NCBI GenBank assembly: GCA_012034865.1
Contig: JAAUOM010000022.1
Location: forward strand, 1-48,922
Length of the DNA: 48,922 nucleotides
From: Acaryochloris sp. CRU_2_0
Lineage (GTDB): Bacteria > Cyanobacteriota > Cyanobacteriia > Thermosynechococcales > Thermosynechococcaceae
Direction: 5' to 3'
The notes under the pieces are model-generated. The model was given only the letters and a program-made list of their open reading frames with translations. It made no database searches and was not told the origin of the DNA. A program made the position numbers and the translations under genes. Shown here one piece after another: positions 6,655 to 17,253 of this stretch. The number at the start of each line of letters is the position of its first letter. Positions within the stretch are counted from its first letter, which is position 1.

Positions 6655-8418
6655 CTATGGAGTCCCTGTTGAGGGATGAACAGCAATCACCTTAAAGGTT
6701 ACCTTGCGATTGGCGAGAATGGGTTGGCTAGACCCTGAACTCGTTGCTGGGGGTGGCTCAACACTAACTGTCTGTAAAACCCTGGGATCGATGCCTTGTT
6801 TCACCAATAGAGAGATCACCGCCTCAGCCCGCGTCTCTCGAATATAGAGATTGATCAACTCCGCCCCCGTAGCATCTGTATGCCCTTCCACCTGGACAGT
6901 AATGCGTTGTCCTAGGGTTGTCCCTTTCTGTAACAGAGCGATGAGATCCAGGGCCAGGGTTTTCAAGGTTCCATTTTGTTGGGGAACCAATTGGGCATTT
7001 TGGGTAAAAAAGATGGCGGTGGACTCGATTTTGTGGGTGAGGGCGGCTAAGGCTTGGCGTTCAATAGGAACCACCTGCTGAGTATCAACCTGGGTGATAT
7101 TCGGAAGTCGCAGTGCTAAAGTTTTCGCCTGATTAATCCAAGTTTGGGGGGCGCTCCCAGACATTTGCAATACCCCGTTGACATCTATATGTAGGATCAC
7201 AGTCTGAGGAGGTTGGAGCAGCGCTTTTACCCTGGACTCCACCAACTCTGAATCAAAGGAAAGATAGGGTTCCCATTCAAAATCAAGTTTGTCTGGATCG
7301 AGGTCGGTTTTGGCCACCAGTTCTTGAGGAGGTATGGCCAGGGGATCTCTTAAACCAGAGATGGTATATTTCCCGTTCTGCTTTTGCGTCTGCAAGACCA
7401 CAATCCCTGGTTGTTGGTTCAGTTGCTGAGAAAAGTTCTCAACTTGACGGGATTCGGAGAGGGAAAGAACCATCCAGGTTCCCCAGCCTAACAACAGAAT
7501 ACCAGCGGCTCCACCAATCCATTTTAAGAAGGGCGATCGCTTTTCTTTTCCTTGATACTGAGATTGCAAACACTGCTCTAGATAGGGCTGACAGGTTTCA
7601 AAGGCGCTATTTTCACCTTGAAATTCATGGAGTTGAACTTCATACAGGAGATGGATTCGCTCTAGGGCATTTTCCATGGCTTGGCGCAAGGAACCGGGAG
7701 GATTGCCGCGAATCACACAGGCGATGAATGCCTGCGGTCCTTCATTCACCCAAATCGTCAGTTCTCCTACTTGCAGGCTGCCTAGGGCATCATTACTGAT
7801 ACTAAAAGAGTCCTTAACAAAGTCTTGAATGGCCGTAAACATGGCAGACACCAAATCGGCATCTTGGGCTGTTGCCGTTGCCGCCGTTAAATGGTGTAAG
7901 ACCAACCCCGACACTTTATGGATCAGGAAAACCTGTTCCACTTGATAGACCAATGTACGCAGTAACAGCACTTCGGCAAAGGATTTGCCGGTACGCCAAG
8001 CTTCAAAACGCCAGCTTAAGCTTTGGGCGGAAAGGCTATGCTCTAGACTCTGATTGAGGGAATCGATTAAGTTTTGAATGGCGGCTGCGATCGCTTTGCG
8101 AATGGCCGGCCCCATAATCGGAAACAGGGCTTCGGAGAGAATATTTTGATCCGTACTGACGGAGGATTTGATCGCCTTCTCTACCGTGGGCACAATTACC
8201 TTGGGTAAAGGCTGATCTTTGTCTTGCAGTGTCAGATCAAGAGCTTCTGGCAGCACCCGGCTCACGTCTTCTGAACGTATTCTGGCATTGTCGAAGCGTT
8301 CTTTAAGATCGGGGCCAATGACCAAATTTCGCAGTTCAGTGAGTTCACTCAAGGGATAATCTGCCTCTGGGTGGGAAGCAGAAGGATTGGGTTTGGCAGG
8401 AGAAGGCAGGTCACTCAT
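6655..8418 (-). CDS. Single-span membrane protein with C-terminal OmpA peptidoglycan-binding domain
   Basis: The 587-residue protein has an N-terminal, probably cytosolic, helical region of about 300 residues, one transmembrane helix (KWIGGAAGILLLGWGTWMVL), a BON-like middle part (LLQPPQTVILHIDVNGVL) and a C-terminal OmpA domain. The last has FTQNAQLVPQ and GHTDATGAELINLYIRETRA, with the Asp and Arg that hold diaminopimelate. It would anchor a cytosolic platform to the cell wall. The gene is directly followed by the small GTPase, whose natural partner would be the N-terminal cytosolic region. MotB/PomB-like proteins share the helix-plus-OmpA plan, but the long N-terminus is different. Function is unknown; a motility or envelope-stress role is an inference. 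Confidence 0.75.
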   Translation of the reverse strand: MSDLPSPAKPNPSASHPEADYPLSELTELRNLVIGPDLKERFDNARIRSEDVSRVLPEALDLTLQDKDQPLPKVIVPTVEKAIKSSVSTDQNILSEALFPIMGPAIRKAIAAAIQNLIDSLNQSLEHSLSAQSLSWRFEAWRTGKSFAEVLLLRTLVYQVEQVFLIHKVSGLVLHHLTAATATAQDADLVSAMFTAIQDFVKDSFSISNDALGSLQVGELTIWVNEGPQAFIACVIRGNPPGSLRQAMENALERIHLLYEVQLHEFQGENSAFETCQPYLEQCLQSQYQGKEKRSPFLKWIGGAAGILLLGWGTWMVLSLSESRQVENFSQQLNQQPGIVVLQTQKQNGKYTISGLRDPLAIPPQELVAKTDLDPDKLDFEWEPYLSFDSELVESRVKALLQPPQTVILHIDVNGVLQMSGSAPQTWINQAKTLALRLPNITQVDTQQVVPIERQALAALTHKIESTAIFFTQNAQLVPQQNGTLKTLALDLIALLQKGTTLGQRITVQVEGHTDATGAELINLYIRETRAEAVISLLVKQGIDPRVLQTVSVEPPPATSSGSSQPILANRKVTFKVIAVHPSTGTP

Positions 8419-8705
8419 GGCGTAATGGACAGGGCTGGGGATGATTGGTATCTCAGGAGATTACTCCCTGCTGTTGTCGATATTGCCATAGTTAGAGTCC
8501 TCATCATAATGGATTGCAGTCTACCGCTATGCGGAGGTAAAAAGGCAAAGGGTAATAAAGGAAAAAGGTAAAAGGCAACAACCTTGAACTGTAATCTTTT
8601 GAAGAATTTTAAAGAGTCGCCACATTTATGTCCCAATGGACTGGGTGGATGGCCAGCCAATGTTTATCTCACACCTAGAGAAGATCCTCTAGGTGTGACC
8701 AACCA
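8419..8705. other. Intergenic stretch with purine-rich short repeats and a hairpin
   Basis: The 287 bases contain purine-rich near-repeats (AAAAGGCAAAGGGTAATAAA and following, 8539-8577) of the kind of short tandem repeats common between cyanobacterial genes. No convincing ORF is seen. The left part should hold the start signals of the OmpA-like gene. Confidence 0.5.
8669..8698 (-). terminator. Hairpin after the coiled-coil gene
   Basis: The arms TCACACCTAGAG (8669-8680) and CTCTAGGTGTGA (8687-8698) pair perfectly over 12 bases around a 6-base loop, just after the stop of the coiled-coil gene at 8706. There is no U-run after it on the minus strand, so it may be an mRNA-stabilising hairpin or a weak terminator. 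Confidence 0.5.
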
Positions 8706-9236
8706 TTAGGAATCGACACGAAGATTGACTACTAATTCGCTGAATAAGCTGGCCAAATGATTGCGATTATCGATGTCAACCCTTTGGAGCGCTTGGCTCT
8801 CTTCCTTTAAGAGAGCTTTGAGTTCTTCTTGTTTGTGACTGGTCTCCGCTTTCAAAGCGGTTAAGTTTTCTTCTAATTGAGTGATGGCTAAGGTCTGCGA
8901 TTGATGATTGGCTTGCAGTTGCTGTCGGAGAGTTTGGAGTTCGGTGCGTAGGGAGGTCTCCAATGCTTGTAACCGTTGATTGGTTTGATCGCGTAAGTCT
9001 GCACAGGCTTGATCGAGCCGCTGTTCCAACTGATCCAATCGCTGCTCTTGATTCCGAATCTGCTGACCGAAGAGGAGATCCCTAATTTTACTCAGGGTAT
9101 TGAAATCGACCTCTCCATGGGCAGCGGCAGCTAATTCCTCTGCTGAGGTGGGCGGATCGGAACCCAGTTGAGGATCAGGGACAGACGAGTTGGGATTTTC
9201 CTGAGCGGTCGTTGTCGTTTCTTCAGAGATGGTCAT
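8706..9236 (-). CDS. Coiled-coil protein upstream of the OmpA/GTPase cluster
   Basis: The 176-residue protein (from ATG 9236; a TTG at 9269 would add 11 residues) has an acidic, disordered N-terminus, a short conserved-looking segment FNTLSKIRDLLFGQQIRNQE, and then a long heptad-rich coiled coil (QRLDQLEQRLDQACADLRDQ onward) to near the C-terminus, ending NHLASLFSELVVNLRVDS. There is no signal peptide or membrane helix. The likely role is a scaffold or partner for the next genes in the same direction. It is not recognised as a named family. Confidence 0.7.
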   Translation of the reverse strand: MTISEETTTTAQENPNSSVPDPQLGSDPPTSAEELAAAAHGEVDFNTLSKIRDLLFGQQIRNQEQRLDQLEQRLDQACADLRDQTNQRLQALETSLRTELQTLRQQLQANHQSQTLAITQLEENLTALKAETSHKQEELKALLKEESQALQRVDIDNRNHLASLFSELVVNLRVDS

Positions 9237-9446
9237 GGCCGCATTTTTATTCCACTTAATGTCTATCAATCGCTAGCCCTAGGTATAGCTTGACTAGCAT
9301 GCACCACGTGATGAGCTTCAGTCCTTTTTAAGTTTGCCCTCAATTGTTCCAATCTTAACATTGCTTTCTAGGGTGAACCGTGGGTCAAGGGTTGCACAGA
9401 ACCTACGGATTGCCAGTTCCAGAATGCAGAATGATGGCACAAGAGG

Positions 9447-10295
9447 CTAATTTTCAAGGGCGGTCAAAACGAGACGGTAGCGATAGAGGGCAATGGGTTG
9501 GTTGAGGGCTTGAAAATAGTTGGGATCTTGTGGGGACAGATAAATAGCCGTGACTTGATCAGCATCGATCTGAGCGGGGAGGGTGTTGATATAGCGATAG
9601 GAGGTGGTATTTTCCACTTGATTGAGATAGATCTGGGTATTGCTGCGAAACTCTTGCTGAAACAGCTCGCTGGCTATCCATCGGTCATTTTGGGTATCTA
9701 ATTCGGTGCTGCGATCGCTAATGGTGGAAACCAACTGCCGTCCTTGGCTAAGAACCGTGGTTTGGCGATTAGGGAAGCCAGGGGCAACGGTGACTTGTTG
9801 CACCGCTGTATCGCCCAAGTAGGCTGCTGCTAAACTGCGACCATTAAAAGCCAGATCAGCAATCACAGGGGGTTTACGGGAGAGCAGTTCCCAGGGGGAT
9901 ATCCCGCTGAGCGTCTGAGATCTGACAGGCGTTGGTTCTTCCACAAACCGAACCACAAATTGAACGGGTTGATGAAGAAGGCGTTGGTTATCGGCATAGC
10001 CCGGTGTCACCAATTGCGGCGCTAAGGGGGCAGCCATATCTACTAAGGTACTGGTGACCTGCCAATCACCTAAAAACCAATCTGGATAGATTAAACTGCC
10101 CGTTGCTGGCTTGAGAACAGGTTTCCCTTGCCACTGGGGAAACGCACCCAGCCGCTCTGCTAAAGGGCTAGCCGCTACGGGCCAAGACCAGCACAACCAA
10201 CAGAGGATCAATGCCAACCCTAGAGCGATCCACCCTCTCCATTGTCTAGCCTGAGAGGGTGGGGATTGATCTCGATCCTGCACCTGCACCACCAT
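9447..10295 (-). CDS. Secreted or lumenal protein, possibly DUF6816 type
   Basis: The 282-residue protein starts with a charged tail and one hydrophobic helix (WIALGLALILCWLCWSWPVA) followed by AASP, which fits a signal peptide for the thylakoid lumen or periplasm. The mature part has PDWFLGDWQVTSTLVD and later QTTVLSQGRQLVSTISDRST and ETTSYRY-like beta strands, suggesting a lipocalin-like barrel. I associate this pattern with the cyanobacterial and plastid DUF6816 group, but that is memory and not proven. It lies 14 bases downstream of thiC in the same direction and may share its transcript. Confidence 0.6.
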   Translation of the reverse strand: MVVQVQDRDQSPPSQARQWRGWIALGLALILCWLCWSWPVAASPLAERLGAFPQWQGKPVLKPATGSLIYPDWFLGDWQVTSTLVDMAAPLAPQLVTPGYADNQRLLHQPVQFVVRFVEEPTPVRSQTLSGISPWELLSRKPPVIADLAFNGRSLAAAYLGDTAVQQVTVAPGFPNRQTTVLSQGRQLVSTISDRSTELDTQNDRWIASELFQQEFRSNTQIYLNQVENTTSYRYINTLPAQIDADQVTAIYLSPQDPNYFQALNQPIALYRYRLVLTALEN

Positions 10296-10309
10296 GATCC
10301 CCTGAGGGC

Positions 10310-11698
<1,389 letters not shown>

Positions 11699-11709
11699 CT
11701 AGAATTAAC

Positions 11710-11790
11710 AGCTTCCCTCCGCCGGTGCTAGCCGGTCTCAGGTTCTAAGGGTTTGATCTCAGCCTTCACATCCAAAGGCACCCCTAGCTT
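11710..11790 (-). promoter_or_regulatory. TPP (thiamine pyrophosphate) riboswitch
   Basis: On the minus strand the leader has GGGGTGCC, CTGAGA, ACCCTTAGAACCTGA, CCGGCTAGCACCGGCG and GAGGGAAGC in the order of the THI element. CCGGCTAGCACCGG forms the P3-type hairpin region of the pyrophosphate-binding arm. The end lies about 25 bases before the thiC start, so control is probably at translation start or by early termination. Confidence 0.95.
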
Positions 11791-12050
11791 ATTCAAATCC
11801 TAGCATTGACTCGCAAAGCTCATTCCTGCAATTTCTCTTAAATTTTTCAGGTTTGCTGGGGTGTCTACCCCAGATCTAAAACTTGAGATTGGCAAAAACT
11901 TGTGGCGATCGCCTTGACAACGCAGTAGGCTGGCAAACGGAGGGGAATTACCGATGGTATTGCTGCTGGTGGCTCCTATCCCGGCAAAACCCATGAACCG
12001 CAGCGACCGCCCTACCAACACCCAGTTGATGGGCTGAGCATCATGGATCA

Positions 12051-13727
12051 ATGATAAAGAACATGAGACAACAGCAACACCTTTTTCGTCGATATGGCAG
12101 GATGATGGGTCTCGCCTTATCTGCCATCCTGCTCCAAGCAAGCCCTCTATTGGCAGCAGAGCGGATCTTTTTATCCTTCTCATTTCTAGAACGCTCAATT
12201 TCTGTACGAGATCTAGAAATCTATGCCAAAGAAGGACGCCTCAGCCGAGATCTAGCCCCCTATCTGAGCTACTTCAAGCCTGAACAACAAACACAACTAC
12301 GAGCTAGTCTACTAGAACGCCTGAATCTGGATGCGGTGGCCGTCGCTCAATTTTTGTATACCCCCGTGGGGGAAGCCCTTCTTCATCGGATCCAACAGGT
12401 GGTGCGCACAAAATCCGGGCAAGGTAGCATTTTTGCCCTGCGCTCTGCTTTGATCTTAGCGGCCAAGGATCCAGAGGGATTAACGGCTCTGAGTGCTTTA
12501 CGACATTTTCCCAATACTGGCATTCAAGTCGATGTCACAGCTGCTCTGAACATTCTCAACCAGGTTCAGGCGGCTGTCAAAACAACGAATGATGCCATTG
12601 CTGCGGTGATTCAACAATCCCAAGCTGAACCCCAAACGGACAGTTTGGCAGGTTGGTCCCTAGCCCAAACAGGACTGTACCGATGGCAACGCATCAGCCT
12701 GAATAACCTTAAAGATAATAGCGAGAAACGACTTGCCTACACAGGACGGGTTCGGGATTTATCCGCAGATCTTTATTTACCGATTACGCCCTCAGAACAA
12801 CCCTATCCAGTCCTGGTGATTTCCCATGGATTTAACTCTGATCGCAGTACCTATGCCTACCTTGCCCAGCATCTGGCATCCCACGGATTTGTCGTGGTCA
12901 TGCCGGAACATTCAGGCAGCAATGGCAAACAAATTGCCGAACTGTTGCAAGGACGCGCCCAAGATGTGATGGATCGCACAGAGTTCTTAGATCGTCCCTT
13001 AGATGTTACCTATCTGTTGGACGAATTAGAAAAGAAAGCCCAGTCTGATCCCCAGTTTAAAGGTCGTTTAAACTTAAAGAAAGTGGGCATCTTAGGTCAT
13101 TCCTATGGCGGCTACACTGGCCTAGCCTTGGCGGGTGCTCCCCTCAACTTCGGGCAATTGCGGCAAGATTGCAACGCCAACTTAGACAACACCCTGAATT
13201 TGTCTTTACTGTTGCAGTGTCAAGCCTTACAATTACCGCCGAAAACCTATGATTTGGTAGATTCTAGGATTCAAGCCGTGATTGCCATCAGCACCATTGG
13301 CAACAGCTTGTTTGGAGAATCGGGCTATCGCCAGATCAAAGTCCCCGTTATGATGATCACTGCTGGGGGAGATACAATCGCACCCGCGTTGCCAGAGCAA
13401 ATCCAGCCCTTTACCTGGTTGACGACACTCGAAAAACAGTTGGTCTTGATTAATAACGGCACCCATTTTTCTACGGGAAATACCTCGATCAGTTCAGCCA
13501 ATGTCTTTCGCCAGTTCGCCACCTTAAACGGTCCGAACCCTGCCTTAGCCCGATATTATGTCAAAGCCTTAAGCACAGCTTTTTTTAGCCGTTATATTCT
13601 CGATCAAACCCAGTTTGCTAGTTTCCTCACCCCCAGTTATGCCGCCACTCTGAGTCGTCAGCCTTTAACCTTACATCTGACCCCTACCCTATCGCTCAAG
13701 CCGCCTCAACCCAAACAGGATTCCTAA
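12051..13727 (+). CDS. Alpha/beta hydrolase with N-terminal DUF1400 domain
   Basis: The 558-residue protein has a signal peptide (MMGLALSAILLQASPLLAAE), a DUF1400 domain (AERIFLSFSFLERSISVRDLE through the helical repeat region, about residues 35-165) and an alpha/beta hydrolase domain of the PAF-acetylhydrolase/dienelactone type. The latter shows VISHGFNSDRSTY (oxyanion side), the nucleophile elbow GILGHSYGGYT, MITAGGDTIAP (acid) and INNGTHFST (His). It is exported and probably a lipase or esterase; its substrate is unknown. The start at 12051 is preferred on frame; a second ATG at 12063 is equally possible. The stop overlaps the truB start as TAATG, so the two are translationally coupled. 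Confidence 0.85.
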   Translation: MIKNMRQQQHLFRRYGRMMGLALSAILLQASPLLAAERIFLSFSFLERSISVRDLEIYAKEGRLSRDLAPYLSYFKPEQQTQLRASLLERLNLDAVAVAQFLYTPVGEALLHRIQQVVRTKSGQGSIFALRSALILAAKDPEGLTALSALRHFPNTGIQVDVTAALNILNQVQAAVKTTNDAIAAVIQQSQAEPQTDSLAGWSLAQTGLYRWQRISLNNLKDNSEKRLAYTGRVRDLSADLYLPITPSEQPYPVLVISHGFNSDRSTYAYLAQHLASHGFVVVMPEHSGSNGKQIAELLQGRAQDVMDRTEFLDRPLDVTYLLDELEKKAQSDPQFKGRLNLKKVGILGHSYGGYTGLALAGAPLNFGQLRQDCNANLDNTLNLSLLLQCQALQLPPKTYDLVDSRIQAVIAISTIGNSLFGESGYRQIKVPVMMITAGGDTIAPALPEQIQPFTWLTTLEKQLVLINNGTHFSTGNTSISSANVFRQFATLNGPNPALARYYVKALSTAFFSRYILDQTQFASFLTPSYAATLSRQPLTLHLTPTLSLKPPQPKQDS

Positions 13728-14605
13728 TGCTGGGTTTCCTGAATCTCCATAAACCGCCGGGAATGACCTCCCATGATTGTGTGGGGCGAGTGCGGCGCAT
13801 TTTGGGGTTAAAGCGAGTCGGCCATGGGGGTACCCTCGATCCCCTGGCCACAGGGGTACTCCCCATTGCCTTGGGGTCAGCAACTCGGCTGCTGCCATAC
13901 TTGCCAGAGCCAAAAGCCTATCAAGCCACCATCCGTTTCGGCATAACGACGGCAACGGATGACTTAGGAGGAGAGATCCTATCACAACAAACCGCTGGAC
14001 ATCTTGCCAAAGGGGATGTTGAGCAGGCTCTCGTCCGGTTTCAAGGTTGTATTCAACAGCAACCGCCTGCCTATAGTGCGATTCAGGTTAACGGTCAGCG
14101 GTTGTATGATCTGGCTCGTCAAGGCCAACCCGTTTCAGCACCAATTCGCACCGTCGAAATCATGGCGATTCAGGTACTGGCGTGGCAGTCTACCGAACGA
14201 CCGGAAGTGGAGGTGGCCATCACCTGCGGTTCCGGCACGTATATCCGTTCCATTGCCAGGGATTTAGGTGAGTATTTAGGTACAGGTGCCACCCTAGCCC
14301 AACTGATTCGCACCCGCAGTTGTGGCTTATTCTTGTCTGATAGCCTCACCTTCGAAGCCTTAGAGAGCCAGGTTAGTCAGGGAACCTTTACCCCTTTATC
14401 ACCATCGTTGGTCTTAAAACAACCGATCCTATCTTTGTCCCCAATCGCAGCCCAGCGCTTTAGTTGGGGGCAAAAACTTCCTGAATCTGATTATCCCGAT
14501 GGCTGGGTACAGGTGCGTGATAATTGCGATCGCTTTTTAGGCATCGGCGAGATCCGCGAGGGTCTGCTCAGGCCTAAAGTAGTTTACCTCTGGAGTGAGG
14601 AATGA
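13727..14605 (+). CDS. truB: tRNA pseudouridine-55 synthase TruB
   Basis: The 292-residue protein makes pseudouridine 55 in the T-loop of tRNAs. It shows GFLNLHKPPGMTSHD, the catalytic-Asp motif HGGTLDPLATGVLPIALG, the second motif QQPPAYSAIQVNGQRLYDLAR, and CGSGTYIRSIARDLGE. The C-terminal PUA-like part (VQVRDNCDRFLGIGEI) is present. The ATG overlaps the stop of the upstream hydrolase gene by one base. Confidence 0.96.
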   Translation: MLGFLNLHKPPGMTSHDCVGRVRRILGLKRVGHGGTLDPLATGVLPIALGSATRLLPYLPEPKAYQATIRFGITTATDDLGGEILSQQTAGHLAKGDVEQALVRFQGCIQQQPPAYSAIQVNGQRLYDLARQGQPVSAPIRTVEIMAIQVLAWQSTERPEVEVAITCGSGTYIRSIARDLGEYLGTGATLAQLIRTRSCGLFLSDSLTFEALESQVSQGTFTPLSPSLVLKQPILSLSPIAAQRFSWGQKLPESDYPDGWVQVRDNCDRFLGIGEIREGLLRPKVVYLWSEE

Positions 14606-14700
14606 ATATCTTGCAAAATCCCTAGACAGTTTCCAGAACAGCAGTGCTATACTCTGAGCCGACATCAGTGTTTTTCTCTTGAGTCTAATTCTTTTTCCCT

Positions 14701-15426
14701 ATGCGTCGGTTTTCCCTGAACTCTCTTCTTGTCCAGAGCCTTATTCTGTTTCTAGGTACACTCGTCTGTGCGATCGCATTGCATGTCAGTGCAGTCCATA
14801 GCCAATCTGTCCACTCCGATTGGGCCAGTTATCAACCCATACAAATCTGGCGACCTGCCCATCCGACCAATTTTGGCAAGCGCTACAGCAAAGATATTAA
14901 TGGCAGACCTGTCGATAACGCCTTAATTATTGTTCTCCATGAAACCGTAGTTTCTGCAGCAGGCACCGTCCGCGTCTTTCAGACCCCCCATTACAACGAA
15001 GCCGATCAAGCCAGTTATCATGCCCTCATTACACGCAATGGCACCATTGTCCACCTTGTCTCTGAGCACAATCGTGCCTTTGGCGCTGGGAACTCCGTCT
15101 TTGTGGGAGCCAATGGTCCAGAAACCGTGAAGACCCATCGCCTCTATCCCTCCTCGGTCAATAATTTTGCCTACCACATTTCCCTGGAAACCCCTATAGA
15201 TGGTAATGACAACGGCAATTATCACAGCGGCTATACGCAATCTCAGTATCAATCCTTAGCTTGGCTGATTGCCCAAAAACAAATTCCTTACTCCCGGATT
15301 ACAACCCACAAAAACGTGGATCGTTCAGGCACCCGCAAAGATCCCCGCAGTTTTAATCAACGGACGTTCAACAGTCTCCTACGTCGCTACAGTCAGATGG
15401 ACGCATCCAAGGCTATTAGTCAATGA
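14701..15426 (+). CDS. N-acetylmuramoyl-L-alanine amidase (Amidase_2/PGRP fold)
   Basis: The 241-residue protein has an N-terminal signal/anchor segment (LVQSLILFLGTLVCAIALHV) and an Amidase_2 domain. Zinc-binding and active-site regions are IIVLHETVVS, SYHALITRNGTIVHLVSE, FAYHISLETP and ITTHKNVDRSGTRKDP. It should cleave the amide between muramic acid and the stem peptide of peptidoglycan in the periplasm, for wall turnover. The gene starts about 95 bases after truB, with its own promoter possible. The ATG at 14701 directly precedes the basic residues of the signal sequence. Confidence 0.88.
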   Translation: MRRFSLNSLLVQSLILFLGTLVCAIALHVSAVHSQSVHSDWASYQPIQIWRPAHPTNFGKRYSKDINGRPVDNALIIVLHETVVSAAGTVRVFQTPHYNEADQASYHALITRNGTIVHLVSEHNRAFGAGNSVFVGANGPETVKTHRLYPSSVNNFAYHISLETPIDGNDNGNYHSGYTQSQYQSLAWLIAQKQIPYSRITTHKNVDRSGTRKDPRSFNQRTFNSLLRRYSQMDASKAISQ

Positions 15427-15550
15427 ACTGGGACGAGGAATCTCATCGACTAAGTAACTTGGCTTGTTTAAAATGTGACTGAGCATCTCCTTCAAGATCT
15501 GAGTAAACCCATCACACACATCAGTCGTCAGGACTCCCATCCTCAATTCA

Positions 15551-16114
15551 ATGCCAACAGACCTGAACTACTATCAATTATTAGACCTAACATCTGATGC
15601 CTCTAGTGACCAGATTCATCGGGCTTATCGCCAAAAAAGCAAGATATACCATCCAGACACAACCAAACTGGCAAAAGGAATTGCCACACAACAATTCCAG
15701 CTTCTGAATGAAGCATATGGTACCCTGAGTAGTCCTGAGCGCAAAAAACTCTATGATGTTCAGCTTAGACTGTCTACCCCGCAAAGCTATCCGCGCCCCC
15801 ACCTGCAACGTCCAAATGTCACTCCTTCTATCCCCTCTATCGATATCCAAGAACGCCCCTTATCGGCAGGTGAGCTTTTTGCTCTATTCATCTTGGGTCT
15901 GACTTTCTTAGGATGTTTAGTACTAGCATTAATCATAGGGTGTACACGCGGCGAGGTGATCCTGCAAAATTTCCCTACCCTATCTGGCAAAATAAATCCT
16001 GCGTTTAATCAGGAGATTCAGGAAGCGCCTCCCACAGCTCCCACAACTATGCCAAAGTTTAAACAGAAAACCATGGGAACTTCTATATCCAAGACTCCTG
16101 CTCATTCTGTTTAG
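15551..16114 (+). CDS. Membrane-anchored J-domain protein
   Basis: The 187-residue protein begins with a J domain (1-70) with the essential HPD at residues 34-36 in KSKIYHPDTTK. It then has a proline-rich linker, a single transmembrane helix (FALFILGLTFLGCLVLALII, about 108-128) and a short polar tail. It should recruit and stimulate an Hsp70 (DnaK) at a membrane. The next gene is DUF3143, the usual companion of this J-protein in cyanobacteria. Confidence 0.9.
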   Translation: MPTDLNYYQLLDLTSDASSDQIHRAYRQKSKIYHPDTTKLAKGIATQQFQLLNEAYGTLSSPERKKLYDVQLRLSTPQSYPRPHLQRPNVTPSIPSIDIQERPLSAGELFALFILGLTFLGCLVLALIIGCTRGEVILQNFPTLSGKINPAFNQEIQEAPPTAPTTMPKFKQKTMGTSISKTPAHSV

Positions 16115-16158
16115 CAATCATCTATCAGTCTTTTTCTTCTCTATGACTCTTCCTCAAT

Positions 16159-16440
16159 ATGACTGAATCCTGCTTACCTGATCCGCAAACCCCTTTGTAC
16201 AATCATCCTCTGCCTCAAATTGAGCAGTGGTTATTGAGCCAAGGGTGTCATCAAGACTCGCAAGATTTGCATTTGTGGCGTATTGAGCGTCCTCAATGGA
16301 AAGCAGAACTATGGTTAGATATTGAGGAATTATCTGTCGTTTACATCCCTGTAGATTCCAATCAGCGCGATATCCAACGCACCTTTAAATACTCTTTAAG
16401 TCGCCAAGATATCGAAGACGCCGTTTTCTCAGGTCCTTAG
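16159..16440 (+). CDS. DUF3143 family protein
   Basis: The 93-residue protein (PLYNHPLPQIEQWLLSQGC, then ELWLDIEELSVVYIP, ending FKYSLSRQDIEDAVFSGP) fits the cyanobacterial/plastid DUF3143 family, which is often encoded next to a J-protein as here. Function is unknown. The spacing of 44 bases after the J-protein gene suggests co-transcription. The size is normal for the family. Confidence 0.8.
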   Translation: MTESCLPDPQTPLYNHPLPQIEQWLLSQGCHQDSQDLHLWRIERPQWKAELWLDIEELSVVYIPVDSNQRDIQRTFKYSLSRQDIEDAVFSGP

Positions 16441-16500
16441 TTGATTGACCCGCCTCAAGATCGAATCGGCCTCCCTCGGCACTATTCATAGGTCTGATAA

Positions 16501-17253
16501 TTATGGGATCTTACCAAAGCGTCGATGCCTATCTTGAAAATTCCGTAAGGCTTGATAAAATTCATTGCGATCAAAGTCAGGCCATAGCGTCTCGGTAACA
16601 TACAGTTCTGCATAAGCCACTTGCCACAGCAGAAAGTTGCTCACGCGCATCTCTCCACTAGTGCGGATTAACAGATCAGGATCAATGATGCCTGAGGTAT
16701 ACAGGTGCCGCTCAAATAAACTTTCATCAATATCATCTAGACTCAATTGATTGTGTTGGACTTTAGCGGCAATTTCGCGGCAAGCTTGAATGATCTCTCG
16801 TCGGCCTCCATAGTTAGTCGCCACAATGAACTTAATGGTGTGGTTGTTTCTAGTTGCAACCATCGCTCGTTGAATTTCGGCTTGTAAAGACAGTGGCAGT
16901 GCCTGCAAATCTCCAACAAAGTGGATTTGAACCCCTTCCTCAATCATTTCTTGCAGTTCACGGCGCAGGACTCTTTCGAAGAGGGTCATCAGAAATTCAA
17001 CTTCATCCAAAGGACGTCCCCAGTTTTCTGTAGAAAATGCATAGGCTGTTAGCGCTTGCACCCCCCAATCCTTACAACAGCGGAGCAGAGATTTCAGTGT
17101 ATCGACCCCTCGTCGATGGCCAACGATTCTGGGTAATCCTCTTTGCTTTGCCCATCGGCCATTGCCGTCCATAATGACGGCTACATGTTTAGGAAGTCGC
17201 TGAACATCTAAATCTGAGGGTAGCTGCTTGGGAAGGCTGGAGTTTAAGGTCAT
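16501..17253 (-). CDS. uppS: Isoprenyl transferase (undecaprenyl diphosphate synthase)
   Basis: The 250-residue cis-prenyltransferase adds isopentenyl units to make undecaprenyl diphosphate, the lipid carrier for wall and glycan synthesis. Signature regions are [19 protein letters not shown] (catalytic Asp), [22 protein letters not shown] and [18 protein letters not shown] with [15 protein letters not shown]. The start ATG overlaps the cdaA stop (ATGA), so it is translationally coupled to cdaA, a conserved cyanobacterial arrangement. Confidence 0.96.
   Translation of the reverse strand: MTLNSSLPKQLPSDLDVQRLPKHVAVIMDGNGRWAKQRGLPRIVGHRRGVDTLKSLLRCCKDWGVQALTAYAFSTENWGRPLDEVEFLMTLFERVLRRELQEMIEEGVQIHFVGDLQALPLSLQAEIQRAMVATRNNHTIKFIVATNYGGRREIIQACREIAAKVQHNQLSLDDIDESLFERHLYTSGIIDPDLLIRTSGEMRVSNFLLWQVAYAELYVTETLWPDFDRNEFYQALRNFQDRHRRFGKIP

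Noticed and set aside
11800..12198. A 132-codon open frame on the minus strand upstream of thiC
   Set aside because: It overlaps the start of the DUF1400 hydrolase gene and the translation looks random, with no ribosome site. It is a shadow frame.
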